Of a stretch of DNA of 64,000 nt, positions 35,030-43,994 are shown piece by piece. The notes under the pieces are model-generated. The model did not search any database, had not been told where the DNA came from, and worked only from the letters and a program-made list of their open reading frames with translations. The translations under genes were made by a program, and so were the position numbers. The stretch covers positions 5,858,501 through 5,922,500 of the forward strand of contig NZ_JAQNDO010000001.1 of the NCBI RefSeq assembly GCF_028369105.1. Reading direction: 5' to 3'. The first letter of the stretch is position 1, and every line of letters starts with the position of its first letter. The DNA is from Polyangium mundeleinium. GTDB lineage: Bacteria; Myxococcota_A; Polyangia; Polyangiales; Polyangiaceae.

Positions 35030-35071
35030 TGGCGTTTGCAAGCGTTGCGCGCGGCGATGGGTCGGATCCTT
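35011..35071 (+). repeat. imperfect direct repeat, downstream copy, bracketing the Rel-like gene
   Basis: This is the same sequence as at 33500-33551, with the near-identical core at 35029-35064. It overlaps the stop codon of the truncated oxidoreductase fragment. Confidence 0.85.
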
Positions 35072-35325
35072 GCTGCGTGGCGTCCCACCGACCGGGGAGC
35101 TTACGCTCCCTCGTCATTCTCCGGCTCGTCGGGCAGCTCGACAAGCCTCAGCGGCGGCGGTTCTCGCCGCTCCGTCGCCCTCCGGTGCTCCCGCTCCGCC
35201 ATCTCGACGCAAGCGCTCAGCACCTCGGCAGGAGCCGCTCGGTCAGGTGCGGCAAGCAAGAAGGAGAGCCTCGCGCTCGATTCCGATGTAGACTGCGCTT
35301 GCTCGACCGAGGAGGAGGCTCTTCC

Positions 35326-36810
35326 ATGTCCACGTTCGATAGCAGGCAGCGCCCTTTCGAGCCGCGCCATCCGATCCCGAGGCCCACACGACAGCGTTTC
35401 CCTTCGGCCGCGAGGATGACCCAATGGCCTTCGAACGGGGCCTCCTCGACGGGGCGCGAGGCCGGAGACGCGGAGCATCACGACGCGGGGGCTCTGTCGC
35501 CGTCCGCTCCTTGGCGATGGTCGCTCGCCGAGATCCCCATCTTCCCACCACAAGGGGCTCCGCGTACCTCGGGGCGAGCGAATGAAACGACGCCGTCCAC
35601 GACGGCCAACGCGATGGGAGAGCAGGCCCCTGGAACGCTGTCGGCGGGGAGAGGCCTCGGGTCAGCGGAGATGGGGGCGCCCGCCGAGCTGCACACCGGC
35701 GCCATCGGCCCGGTGCTGCGGCGGGTGGCATCACGGCAGGGCCAGGGACAGCCGCTGCCTCAGCCGCTCCGGCACCGGTTCGAGCTGTCCTTTCGCGTCG
35801 ACCTCGGCGCCGTGCGCGTCCACGCGGATCCGGAGGCTGCGGCGATGGCCGACGCTGCCGAGGCTCGGGCCTTTGCGAGCGGGACCGATATCTACCTGGC
35901 GTCGGGGGCGTACCAACCTGGAACGGCGACAGGCGAGCACTTGATGGCTCATGAGGTCGCCCACGTGGTCGAACAGGCTGCGGGGAGAGCGCCTCCCGGC
36001 GTCAGTCGTCCTGGGGATGCGCACGAGCTTGCGGCCGACGCCGCCGCCCATGCCGCGGTGGCTGGGCATCGAGCCCGGCTGAAGGCTCCTGCCCAGGTGA
36101 AGCCTGGGGTCAGCCAGAGCCTGCAGCGAACGGTCAGATTCACAGGGGGCATGCACAAAAAAATCAACGCGCAGTTCATGCATTTCATCCGCGGTCTGCG
36201 GCAGTACCTGGCGATCGGCGTCACGTATACCTTGGACAATGAGGGACAGACCGCCGTTCTGACCGATCCGGAGATCGATGTGGAACGGCAGCGCGAGATC
36301 ACGGACCTCTTCTCCAAAAATTACGATGCTTATTACGCCGTTCAGGAGCCCCAGCAACACAGACCCAAGAAGACGCGCGACGAGGCGAAGGCGGACGCGC
36401 TGTCGAAATGGGTGACGGTGCGAGGCGCCGTACTCTCGTACCTCAACAAAAAGAACATCGATGTCGTGGAAATGACCAAGGCGAGAGCGCGGGGCGCGGA
36501 AGCGGTGTCTACCACGTTCGGGCCAGACGAGATTCGAGTCAACGTGAAGGATTACACGAGAACAAGGGAGAGTGACGCCAGCGTAGCGCTCTCCTTCAAC
36601 GGATTCTGGCGGCTGACGCACGAGATCCTGCACCTGGCTCTGGAGATCAAAGCCGACAAGGACGATGACAATGAGCCTGGCCCTGGCAAGATCGAGGCTT
36701 ACCTCAATCCGTTGCGGATCGGCTTCGGCTTGCCCCAGCGCACCAACTACGGATCGACGGACAACGTGATCCAGTTCGAGGAAGGCGGACACGTGATTTA
36801 TCCCCGCTAG
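35326..36810 (+). CDS. DUF4157 (eCIS core) protein with a second, C-terminal HExxH motif
   Basis: The 494-residue protein starts at an ATG preceded by GAGGAGGAGG. Residues 1-150 are Pro/Ser/Gly-rich and look disordered. The eCIS core domain (DUF4157) follows: LGAVRVHADPEAAAMA, the FASGTDIYLASGAYQPGT segment and HEVAHVVEQ (His209-His213). The C-terminal domain (about residues 265-494) has RLTHEILHLALEI (His432, Glu433, His436) and Glu457 in GKIEAYLNP, consistent with a gluzincin-like zinc peptidase. DUF4157 proteins are linked to extracellular contractile injection systems and often carry toxin-like C-termini. No eCIS structural gene is in this window. Confidence 0.78.
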   Translation: MSTFDSRQRPFEPRHPIPRPTRQRFPSAARMTQWPSNGASSTGREAGDAEHHDAGALSPSAPWRWSLAEIPIFPPQGAPRTSGRANETTPSTTANAMGEQAPGTLSAGRGLGSAEMGAPAELHTGAIGPVLRRVASRQGQGQPLPQPLRHRFELSFRVDLGAVRVHADPEAAAMADAAEARAFASGTDIYLASGAYQPGTATGEHLMAHEVAHVVEQAAGRAPPGVSRPGDAHELAADAAAHAAVAGHRARLKAPAQVKPGVSQSLQRTVRFTGGMHKKINAQFMHFIRGLRQYLAIGVTYTLDNEGQTAVLTDPEIDVERQREITDLFSKNYDAYYAVQEPQQHRPKKTRDEAKADALSKWVTVRGAVLSYLNKKNIDVVEMTKARARGAEAVSTTFGPDEIRVNVKDYTRTRESDASVALSFNGFWRLTHEILHLALEIKADKDDDNEPGPGKIEAYLNPLRIGFGLPQRTNYGSTDNVIQFEEGGHVIYPR

Positions 36811-36860
36811 ATCCATTCGCCGCCGTCCGACGTTTCGGAGAGACCATTCGACGATTCTCC

Positions 36861-38327
36861 ATGCCGATGAGAGAGCGACCAAGCGACGAGCCGAGCGCAC
36901 CTTCGCAGCCCGAGCCGGCTCCGGGGCCGGAGGCGCGACGCGAGGGACGGAATGCGCAGGAACCGGATGCCGCGCCCTTCCCAGGCGCGAAGGTGCACGA
37001 CGCAGAGGGGGCCGGGTGGCGCCGCTTCGGCCGCGCGCTCGTCGGGCCGCTCCTCCCGGTGCTCGGCCTGGGCTCCTTCTATACGCCGCTTGGTGAATGG
37101 TTCTGCGACCTGCCGCCGTTCAGGACCCATTATTGCACCCATACATACAGGCCTTTGCTCGTGCTCTTGAGCGTGCTCGCGCTCGTGTGGCCATGGGTGA
37201 TGGGCAGGAGGCGCTCGCGCGTCGCACGGCTTCGGATCCGGCCGGGGCTCCTCGAGGTGAATGGGCGAGGCCTCCTGCGGGAGCGCATCGGACGCGGAGA
37301 GGTGAAGGCCGTGCGCTCGGCGAGGGCCCTCGAGGGGACCAGCGTGATCATCGCGCGCAGGCACGGGCTGCCGGTGTTTCTCGAGATCGAGCGCGAAGAG
37401 GACGCCAGGGCCATCATGTATGCGCTCGCCGGTCCCGCGGCGGAGTCGGGGGCCGCGCTCGAGATCCCCGGGGCCCGGGGGGCGCGCGATACGATCCGTC
37501 TGGCCATCGAGCTCGGCGCGCGCGGCATCGGGCTCATGCTGTGCGGCGTGGCGTTCGTGTGCCATCTGGGCACGTTCGAAAATCATTCATTCATGGGCGT
37601 CGTCGGGCTCTGGTGGCCGTCCATGGCCATCGTCTACTTGCTGGGCGCATTCGCCTGCGCCATTTTGAGCCTCGCGCTTCGCTTCTTCGGCCAACACGCG
37701 CGCGGCGCGCCGCTCGTCCTCGGAGCAACCGAGCTCCGTACAGGCGACGGATTGCGCATCCCATACCGCGACATCGACGCCGTGAAGGTCGGTCGGCGCG
37801 GGCTCGAGCTCCTCCTCGCCGGCGCAGGCGCGACGCTCGAGATCCGACTGCCGGGACTATCGGCAGAGGAGCGCGCGCACGTTTCGGCCCACCTCCTCGC
37901 AGGGGCGCGGGGCGCGGAGGGGGCCGCCGATGCGCCTTCCGATGTGCCCGCGCGGATCGCAGCGCTTTCGCGTAGCAAGCACGAGCCAGTACGAGCATGG
38001 CTGGCGCGACTCGACGCGTCGGTCCGTGCGCGGGAGAGCGAGCCATATCGGGGAGTGCCGCTCGACCGTCGAGACCTCGCCGAGACGATCGGGGATCCGG
38101 CGGCTTTCGCAGCGGTGCGCGCGGGGGCGGCGCGGGTGCTCTGGCGTATCGACCCCGAGGTTGCACGCGAGGCGGTGCGCGACCTGAATCCTGAAAGCGA
38201 TCGAGATGTCGTGGGACGCCTGCGTCTCGTCATGCAGGAGGACATCGACGAGGCGAGCGAGAGGTACGAGGAGCTCGCGCCCCCATTTCGTGTATTCGTG
38301 CGGCGGGATGCGCCCGGCGGAGACTGA
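36861..38327 (+). CDS. membrane protein of unknown function
   Basis: The 488-residue protein has a Pro/Glu-rich cytoplasmic start and hydrophobic segments near residues 65-85 (LVGPLLPVLGLGSFY), 100-112 (PLLVLLSVLALVWPWVMG), 225-240 (LGARGIGLMLCGVAFVC) and 250-275 (WWPSMAIVYLLGAFACAILS). Two beta-rich soluble stretches resembling PH-like membrane-protein domains (ARLRIRPGLLEVNGRGLLRE; GAPLVLGATELRTGDGLRIP) alternate with them, and an Arg/Glu-rich C-terminal helical region follows. I recognise no catalytic motif. The gene starts 50 bases after the DUF4157 gene on the same strand, so cotranscription is possible. Confidence 0.65.
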   Translation: MPMRERPSDEPSAPSQPEPAPGPEARREGRNAQEPDAAPFPGAKVHDAEGAGWRRFGRALVGPLLPVLGLGSFYTPLGEWFCDLPPFRTHYCTHTYRPLLVLLSVLALVWPWVMGRRRSRVARLRIRPGLLEVNGRGLLRERIGRGEVKAVRSARALEGTSVIIARRHGLPVFLEIEREEDARAIMYALAGPAAESGAALEIPGARGARDTIRLAIELGARGIGLMLCGVAFVCHLGTFENHSFMGVVGLWWPSMAIVYLLGAFACAILSLALRFFGQHARGAPLVLGATELRTGDGLRIPYRDIDAVKVGRRGLELLLAGAGATLEIRLPGLSAEERAHVSAHLLAGARGAEGAADAPSDVPARIAALSRSKHEPVRAWLARLDASVRARESEPYRGVPLDRRDLAETIGDPAAFAAVRAGAARVLWRIDPEVAREAVRDLNPESDRDVVGRLRLVMQEDIDEASERYEELAPPFRVFVRRDAPGGD

Positions 38328-38483
38328 GCTTTTCATCTCGTAGAAGCGGTTGGTACGGTGCTGGGTCGTGCCGCAGCGGCCCCCTCGTCGACGCCGCGTG
38401 CGTCATGCTCGACGACTGCGCCGGGGAGCGATGGCCGAAGCGGTTTCCGCCTTCGCTCTGGCCTGCTACCATCGCCCCCGCCC

Positions 38484-39818
38484 ATGACCATGACCGACAC
38501 CCTCCTTCTGCAAGCCAGCGAGGGCGACCTCCGCGCCCAAGGCCTCGCCGCGGCCCGTGATCTCTGCGCCTTCCTCGATCACGCCCCGAGCCCCTACCAC
38601 GCAGCCGAGGAGGCCGCGCGGCGGCTGTCCGCGCATGGGTTCTCCGCGCTCTCCGAGCACGACGCCTGGCACCTCGCGCCCGGCGATCGCCGTTATTTCC
38701 TCCGCGCCGGGACCCTCGTCGCCTTCGTCGTCGGCGACGAGCACCCCGCGCTCGGCGGCTTCCGCCTGATCGGCGCCCACACCGACTCGCCGAACCTCCG
38801 CGTCAAGCCCAACGCCGACCTCTCGCGCTCCGGCTACCAGGAGCTCGGCGTCGAGATCTACGGCGGCGTGCTGCTCTCGACCTGGCTCGACCGCGACCTC
38901 TCCATCGCCGGCCGCGTCTTCTGCCAGCGCAAGGGCGAGCGGCCCGTGGCGCGCCTCGTCGACCTCGGCCGCGCCGTGGCCCGCGTGCCGAACCTCGCGA
39001 TTCACCTCAATCGCACGGTCAACAAGGAAGGGCTCGTTCTGAACGAGCAGAAGCACCTGGTCCCGGTCGTCGGCCTCGGCGCCGCGCCCGACGTGCGCGC
39101 CCTCGTGGCCCGCGAGCTCGACGAGCGGCCCGAAGCGATCCTCGGCTACGATCTCTGCCTCTACGACACGGCCAAGGCCGCGATCGCCGGCCTGTCGCAG
39201 GAGTTCGTCCTTTCGTCGCGCCTCGACAACCTGGCGAGCTGTCACGCGGGAGCAGCGGCGCTCGCCGCCGCGTGCGGCCCCGGCGCCTCGACCCGGATGA
39301 TCGTGCTCTACGATCACGAAGAGTGCGGCAGCCGCAGCGCCGCGGGCGCGGCCGGCACGGTCCTCAAGGACACGATCGCGCGGATCCTCGAGGCCTACCC
39401 ACGAAGCGAGCCGCAGGGCTTGCAGCGGGCGCTCGCGCGCTCGTTCCTGGTCAGCGCGGACATGGCGCACGCGCTCCACCCGAATTACCCCGACCTGCAC
39501 GAGCCGCAGCACCAGCCCATGTTGAACAAGGGCCTCGTCATCAAATCGAACGTCAATCAGTCCTACGCGACGGACGGCGGCACGGCGGCGGTGTTCGAGG
39601 AGATCTGCCGCGACGTCGGGTATCCGGCGCAGAAGTTCGTGGTCCGCTCGGACTTGCCCTGCGGCAGCACGATCGGCCCCATCACGGCAGCCGCGCTCGG
39701 CATCCCGACGGTCGACGTGGGCGCGCCGATGCTCAGCATGCATTCGTGCCGCGAGATGTGCGGGACCCTCGACGTGCACTGGTCCATCGAGACGTACCGG
39801 CGGTTTTTGCGAGGGTAG
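38484..39818 (+). CDS. M18 family aspartyl aminopeptidase
   Basis: The 444-residue metallopeptidase has the M18 motifs in order: GAHTDSPNLRVKPN (zinc-binding His/Asp), the ARVPNLAIHLNR segment, FVLSSRLDNLASC (bridging Asp), YDHEECGSRSAAGAAG (Glu-Glu), SADMAHALHPNYPDLHE, and near the end CGSTIGPITAAALGIPTVDVG and MHSCREMCG. It removes N-terminal acidic residues from peptides with two zinc ions, usually as a dodecamer. The first in-frame ATG after a run of low-complexity frame was taken (38484). It is a single cytosolic housekeeping gene. Confidence 0.92.
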   Translation: MTMTDTLLLQASEGDLRAQGLAAARDLCAFLDHAPSPYHAAEEAARRLSAHGFSALSEHDAWHLAPGDRRYFLRAGTLVAFVVGDEHPALGGFRLIGAHTDSPNLRVKPNADLSRSGYQELGVEIYGGVLLSTWLDRDLSIAGRVFCQRKGERPVARLVDLGRAVARVPNLAIHLNRTVNKEGLVLNEQKHLVPVVGLGAAPDVRALVARELDERPEAILGYDLCLYDTAKAAIAGLSQEFVLSSRLDNLASCHAGAAALAAACGPGASTRMIVLYDHEECGSRSAAGAAGTVLKDTIARILEAYPRSEPQGLQRALARSFLVSADMAHALHPNYPDLHEPQHQPMLNKGLVIKSNVNQSYATDGGTAAVFEEICRDVGYPAQKFVVRSDLPCGSTIGPITAAALGIPTVDVGAPMLSMHSCREMCGTLDVHWSIETYRRFLRG

Positions 39819-39888
39819 GGGAGCGCTCCGCGACCCATCTCGCGCTGCTCGGGCCTTCCTGCTAGAGTTCTCCCCAAGGAGCATTCGC

Positions 39889-40119
39889 ATGCCGCCCGAA
39901 CTGCAACGGCTCGCCGACGAGATCCTCTCCTTGCCGGTCCCCTCCCGGACCGTGCTGTTTCAGTGCATCCTGGAGAGCCTGAGCCGGTCCGAGAGCGAAG
40001 CGATCGAGCGGACATGGGCGAAGATAGCGGAGGAGCGCTGCCGTCAGATCGACGCAGGTGAAGTGGAGCTCCTCGATGGGGACGAGGTGCTCCGCGAGCT
40101 CCGCGCGCGCCCCCGGTGA
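39889..40119 (+). CDS. addiction-module antitoxin component (PF09720-type)
   Basis: The 76-residue acidic protein has the form of the short 'addiction module component' family: an N-terminal LQRLADEILSLPVPSRTVLF helix pair, an ESLSRSESEAIERTWAKIAE middle with Trp, and the family ending AGEVELLDGDEVLRELRARP. It is followed at once by a RelE/ParE-type gene whose GTG overlaps this stop (GTGA), which is the standard antitoxin-toxin order and coupling. The protein should bind and neutralise the toxin and perhaps repress the operon. Confidence 0.85.
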   Translation: MPPELQRLADEILSLPVPSRTVLFQCILESLSRSESEAIERTWAKIAEERCRQIDAGEVELLDGDEVLRELRARPR

Positions 40120-40406
40120 AGCGTTTTTTCTTCCACCCCGCAGCCCGGAAGGAGCTGCGGGGGGCCATGGCGTTCTACGAGGGCCGTGCCGAGGGCCTGG
40201 GCGAGGAGTTCCTCGACGAGGTCGAGGCGACCCTCCGGCGCATCTGCGAGATTCCTGCGGCATGGCCCAAGCTCTCCGAGTGCGTGCGGCGTTGCCAGAC
40301 GCGGCGGTTGCCCTACGGAATCCTTTATCGCGAGGCCCGGGACCGCATCGAGATCGTCGCGGTGATGCACCTTCACCGTCACCCGGACACCTGGAAGAGC
40401 CGCTGA
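40116..40406 (+). CDS. RelE/ParE superfamily toxin
   Basis: The 96-residue basic protein starts at GTG within the antitoxin stop. It shows the RelE/ParE fold pattern: FFFHPAARKELRGAMAFYEG (helix hairpin), AEGLGEEFLDEVEATLRRI, and the C-terminal strands RRLPYGILYREARDRIEIVA and VMHLHRHPDTWKSR. The HRHPDxW ending fits ParE-like members paired with PF09720 antitoxins. ParE proteins poison gyrase and RelE proteins cleave mRNA; the sequence alone does not separate these here. Confidence 0.87.
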   Translation: MKRFFFHPAARKELRGAMAFYEGRAEGLGEEFLDEVEATLRRICEIPAAWPKLSECVRRCQTRRLPYGILYREARDRIEIVAVMHLHRHPDTWKSR

Positions 40407-40561
40407 GGGGCATCCCCGCCCCCGCAGAAATCTGAACAGCCGGAGCCTCGTGCCCTCCCTGCGGGCCGGCCCGCATTTTCGACGCCCTGGACGGTCCAAA
40501 ATGCGCTACACAGTGTCGAACTTTCGACACGTGGGCTGGGCTGCCCGTCGGGTGACTTTTC

Positions 40562-41497
40562 ATGCTTCGTTACCGAGCCGACCTCCGAACGTTGTGCTTC
40601 GTGGCGATCTACTTCGCGCTGGTCGCCGTGCAGTGGGTCTACGCGCCGAGCGCGCTCTGGCTCGCGATCCCGCTCCTCGCGGTGACGTGTGTGTTCTCGT
40701 TCCTCGGCGCTGTGGCCACGCACAACACCGTACATTCCCCCGTGTTCAAGAAGCGCTGGGTGAACCGCGTCTTCCAGGTCGTGCTCACGTTGACCTACGG
40801 ACACCCCGTCAGCGCCTTCGTGCCGGGCCACAACTTGAGCCACCACAAGCACACGCAGACGCGGCGTGACGTGATGCGCACGACGAAGGTGCGGTATCGC
40901 TGGAACTTGCTGAACGGCCTGCTCTTCATGCCGACCGTGGGCAGGGACGTCTTCCTCGCCGACATGCGGTACTTCAAGGCGATGTACCGCCAGAACCCGC
41001 CCTGGTTCCGGCAGATGATCCTCGAAGCGACGGTCTTCCTCGGCACGATGGGCGTCCTCCTCGCGCTCGATTGGAAGAAGTTCCTGATCTACGTGATCAT
41101 CCCGCACCAGTATGCGGCCTGGGGGATCATCTCGATGAATTACCTCCAGCACGACGGATGTGATCAGGAGAGCGAATACAACCATTCGCGGAACTTCCTC
41201 GGCAAATTCGTCAATTTCATGGCCTACAACAACGGCTACCACACGATCCACCACATGGAGCCGGGCCTGCACTGGAGCCTCTTGCCCGCGGAGCACGCGA
41301 AGCGGGTCGCGCCGTTCATTCACCCCGAGCTCGATCAGCCCTCGATGCTCGTGTATCTCTTCCGCACCTTCGCGTGGCCCGCCAAGCGCCGCATGTACGA
41401 TGGGAAGCCCGTCGAGATCCCGGCCGAGGGCCCCGACGAGGAGTGGATTCCGCCGCCCCGCGAGGTCCGACATGACCTCGGCGCGATCGCCATGTAG
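40562..41497 (+). CDS. membrane fatty acid desaturase
   Basis: The 311-residue membrane protein has histidine boxes of the fatty acid desaturase superfamily: HNTVH (residues 54-58), HNLSHHKH (90-97) and NNGYHTIHHMEPGLHW (about 225-240). It has about four to five hydrophobic segments and a diiron-type His count. It should insert a double bond in acyl chains or hydroxylate a lipid, with electron donors encoded elsewhere. The last box (HxxHH with a following HW) is as in the sphingolipid and carotenoid-type branch, so the substrate is uncertain. It is preceded by a 155-base gap after the toxin gene. Confidence 0.87.
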   Translation: MLRYRADLRTLCFVAIYFALVAVQWVYAPSALWLAIPLLAVTCVFSFLGAVATHNTVHSPVFKKRWVNRVFQVVLTLTYGHPVSAFVPGHNLSHHKHTQTRRDVMRTTKVRYRWNLLNGLLFMPTVGRDVFLADMRYFKAMYRQNPPWFRQMILEATVFLGTMGVLLALDWKKFLIYVIIPHQYAAWGIISMNYLQHDGCDQESEYNHSRNFLGKFVNFMAYNNGYHTIHHMEPGLHWSLLPAEHAKRVAPFIHPELDQPSMLVYLFRTFAWPAKRRMYDGKPVEIPAEGPDEEWIPPPREVRHDLGAIAM

Positions 41498-41528
41498 CGC
41501 TCCGAGCCTGCCCGGGTAGCATGGCGAC

Positions 41529-43994
41529 ATGCGCCCTTTTTGCCTCGCTTTTCTTCCCGCCCTCACGATCCCCTTCCTGACCACTGGCTGCGGTAGCTCC
41601 CCGCTCGAGGAGGCCACGCGCGGCTATGATGTCGATCGATACGAGCTCGAAGGCGCGTTCGATTGGAACACGCGCAAGCTCGACGCGACCGTCGCCGTGA
41701 CGCTCACGCTCACCGAGGATACGCCCGCGATCGCCCTCGACAGCCGCGTCGCCGTGAAGGCCGTTCGTATCGCCGGCGTCGAGGAGCCCGCGTACGAGGT
41801 CGACGCACCGAGCGGCGTGCTCGCCATTTCGCTGGAGGACGCGCCCAAGGCCGCCAAGGGACAAACGGTCCGGATCGAGATCGATTACGAGGCCGGCACG
41901 AGCGACAACCTGTATGCCATTTCCACGCGGCTCGGGGATCCCGTCCTCGGCCGCGCCGTCTTCACGGACTCCGAGCCGCTCGGCACGTCGTGGTGGATGC
42001 CCTGCACGAATGATCCGAGCGACCGCGCGACGTTCTCCGTCGCCTTGAAGGTTCCAGCCCAGGAGCAGCTCATCGCCAATGGCCGGCTCGTGCTCGATGC
42101 CGAGGAGGGGCCGGGCTCGCACCGCGTGAAATACGAGACCCCCTGGACGCTGCCGACCTATCAAATGGCGTTCGCCGTGAGCCAGTTCGAGGTGGCGAAG
42201 GCCCAGACGAAGACCGGCTTGCCCGTCGAGGTCTGGCACCGCCGCGAGCTCCCGGGCAGCCACACCGACATGGCGAAGGCGCTCGCCGGCATGATCGATC
42301 GGTTCGAGCCGCTCGTCGGGCCCTATCCGTTCGAGCGATACGCCCTCGTGCTCGTGCCCTCGTTCCCCGGGGGAGGCATGGAGAACGCGGGCATCTCGTT
42401 CCAGCGCGAGACGAGCAGCACGGAGCCCGCGCTCGCCGGTGATTTTTACCTCGCCGCGCACGAGCTCGCGCATCAATGGTTCGGCGATCTCGTCACGATC
42501 GAGACCTGGGACGACGTCTGGATCAAGGAGGGAATGGCGAACCAGCTCGAATACGAGGCCGGGCGCGCGTTCACGGACGCGAGCGCGGAGGGGTCGCTGC
42601 ATGGGGATCAATTCTTCCCCGAGGACGGGGTGCCCATCCGCAATCCCTCCCTCGCGCCGGCCGACAAATATACGTCAGGCCCGTACGGCCGCGCGGCCTG
42701 GCTGCACACGCAGATCCGGGGGTTGGCGGGGGACGTGGTGTATTTCGAGACGTTGCGGAAGGTCCTCGACGCGCATCGGTTCGGCGCGATCGGGACCAAG
42801 GCGTTCGTCGACGCCTTTGCAGAGGTGCTCGGGCCGGAGGCGACGGCGCGGGTGCGGCGCGCGATCGACGCGCGGGCGATGCCGCGGATCGAGCTTCAAG
42901 CGGAGCCAAACGCCGCCTTCGCGCTCGTGCTCGACGATCCCGACGCGGCGCTCGTCGCGCCGCTCGTGGTGCGCTGGTATGGCGCGGAGGGATCGGCCGA
43001 GGAGGTGTCGCTTCTAGGCGGCGCGCGGGCCGTGATCCCGGCCGCGGCGACGGAGGTCCTGCTCGTCGTGGATCCGGACGACGTGCACCCGGATTTCGAG
43101 GTCACCGGGGACGACGTGACCATGGCCGCATGGCTCGCGGCGCGCGTGCCGCTCTCGGCGAACGGAAAGACCGTGTTCGCGGGGCTCGGCGGGGCGGCGC
43201 AGATGAATGCGCTTCGCGTGGCCGGCGCGTCGGGCGCGGCGATGATCACGCCGGCCGAGATCACGGGGCTCCTGGGCGAGCTCGACGCGGACGGGGCGAA
43301 GGCGCTCGCGTTGCAGCTCGGCTGCGGGCTCGCGGCGAGCACGCAGGATCCCGTGGAGCGAGAGGCCTGGGCGGCGGCCCTCGCGCCGCTTGTCGAAGTG
43401 GGGCCGCCCTCGATCGGGCTCGGGTGGATCGGCACGGGGCTCGGCGCGTGCGGTGACGTCGTGCCGCTGGACGAGCTCTTCAGCGCGGAATGGCCCAAGC
43501 TCGAAGCCGGCCTCCCGGCCGCGGACGTATCCCTCACGCGGCTCCAGTACCTCGCGTCGTTGCGGCTCCCGGAGGATCGCGAGCTCGCCACGTTCGGCGT
43601 GGTGGCCACGAAGGCGCCCTCGCTTCGGGCGCGTCGCATCGCCCTGGATCACCTGGCGCGGCGCGCGCGCGACGTGAACTCGGCCGCGTGGGTGACGTTT
43701 TACCTCGACCTGCTCCGCGCGACGCGGACCTCGGAGACCTTGGCGTCGGCGATGAACGGGGCCTCGTGGGCGGTCTTCAACACGGCCACGGGCATCAACG
43801 AATTCGCGGACGTGCTGCGCGACATCCTGCACGATGAAGCGACGCGGCCGGCGCACGCGCGGGCAATCTGCATCGGGGTGCGGATGCTCGCCGACGATCC
43901 GGCCGCGACGGCCGCGTTCCTCGACGATCTCGCGGATGCGCCGCTCTCAAAGCCGGCGCGGGCGCTCCTGAAGACGCCGGACAGGTGCTTGTGA
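41529..43994 (+). CDS. M1 family metallopeptidase lipoprotein
   Basis: The 821-residue protein has a lipoprotein signal (LPALTIPFLTTGC) and M1 architecture: an N-terminal beta domain, exopeptidase-type GGGMENAG, then His311-Glu312 to His315 (HELAHQWFGD) with the third zinc ligand Glu334 in WIKEGMANQ, the usual 18 residues later. A C-terminal helical region, about 400 residues long, forms the ERAP1_C-like part. This is an aminopeptidase anchored in the envelope, useful for degrading external peptides as a predator would. The stop abuts the convergent MBL-fold gene with no spacer. Confidence 0.92.
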   Translation: MRPFCLAFLPALTIPFLTTGCGSSPLEEATRGYDVDRYELEGAFDWNTRKLDATVAVTLTLTEDTPAIALDSRVAVKAVRIAGVEEPAYEVDAPSGVLAISLEDAPKAAKGQTVRIEIDYEAGTSDNLYAISTRLGDPVLGRAVFTDSEPLGTSWWMPCTNDPSDRATFSVALKVPAQEQLIANGRLVLDAEEGPGSHRVKYETPWTLPTYQMAFAVSQFEVAKAQTKTGLPVEVWHRRELPGSHTDMAKALAGMIDRFEPLVGPYPFERYALVLVPSFPGGGMENAGISFQRETSSTEPALAGDFYLAAHELAHQWFGDLVTIETWDDVWIKEGMANQLEYEAGRAFTDASAEGSLHGDQFFPEDGVPIRNPSLAPADKYTSGPYGRAAWLHTQIRGLAGDVVYFETLRKVLDAHRFGAIGTKAFVDAFAEVLGPEATARVRRAIDARAMPRIELQAEPNAAFALVLDDPDAALVAPLVVRWYGAEGSAEEVSLLGGARAVIPAAATEVLLVVDPDDVHPDFEVTGDDVTMAAWLAARVPLSANGKTVFAGLGGAAQMNALRVAGASGAAMITPAEITGLLGELDADGAKALALQLGCGLAASTQDPVEREAWAAALAPLVEVGPPSIGLGWIGTGLGACGDVVPLDELFSAEWPKLEAGLPAADVSLTRLQYLASLRLPEDRELATFGVVATKAPSLRARRIALDHLARRARDVNSAAWVTFYLDLLRATRTSETLASAMNGASWAVFNTATGINEFADVLRDILHDEATRPAHARAICIGVRMLADDPAATAAFLDDLADAPLSKPARALLKTPDRCL

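Noticed and set aside
35101-35553. Minus-strand frame ending RREPPPLRLVELPDEPENDE
   Set aside because: It overlaps the DUF4157 start, its N-terminal half is Arg/Ser shadow sequence, and there is no family resemblance. It could be a gene fragment, but nothing distinguishes it from chance.
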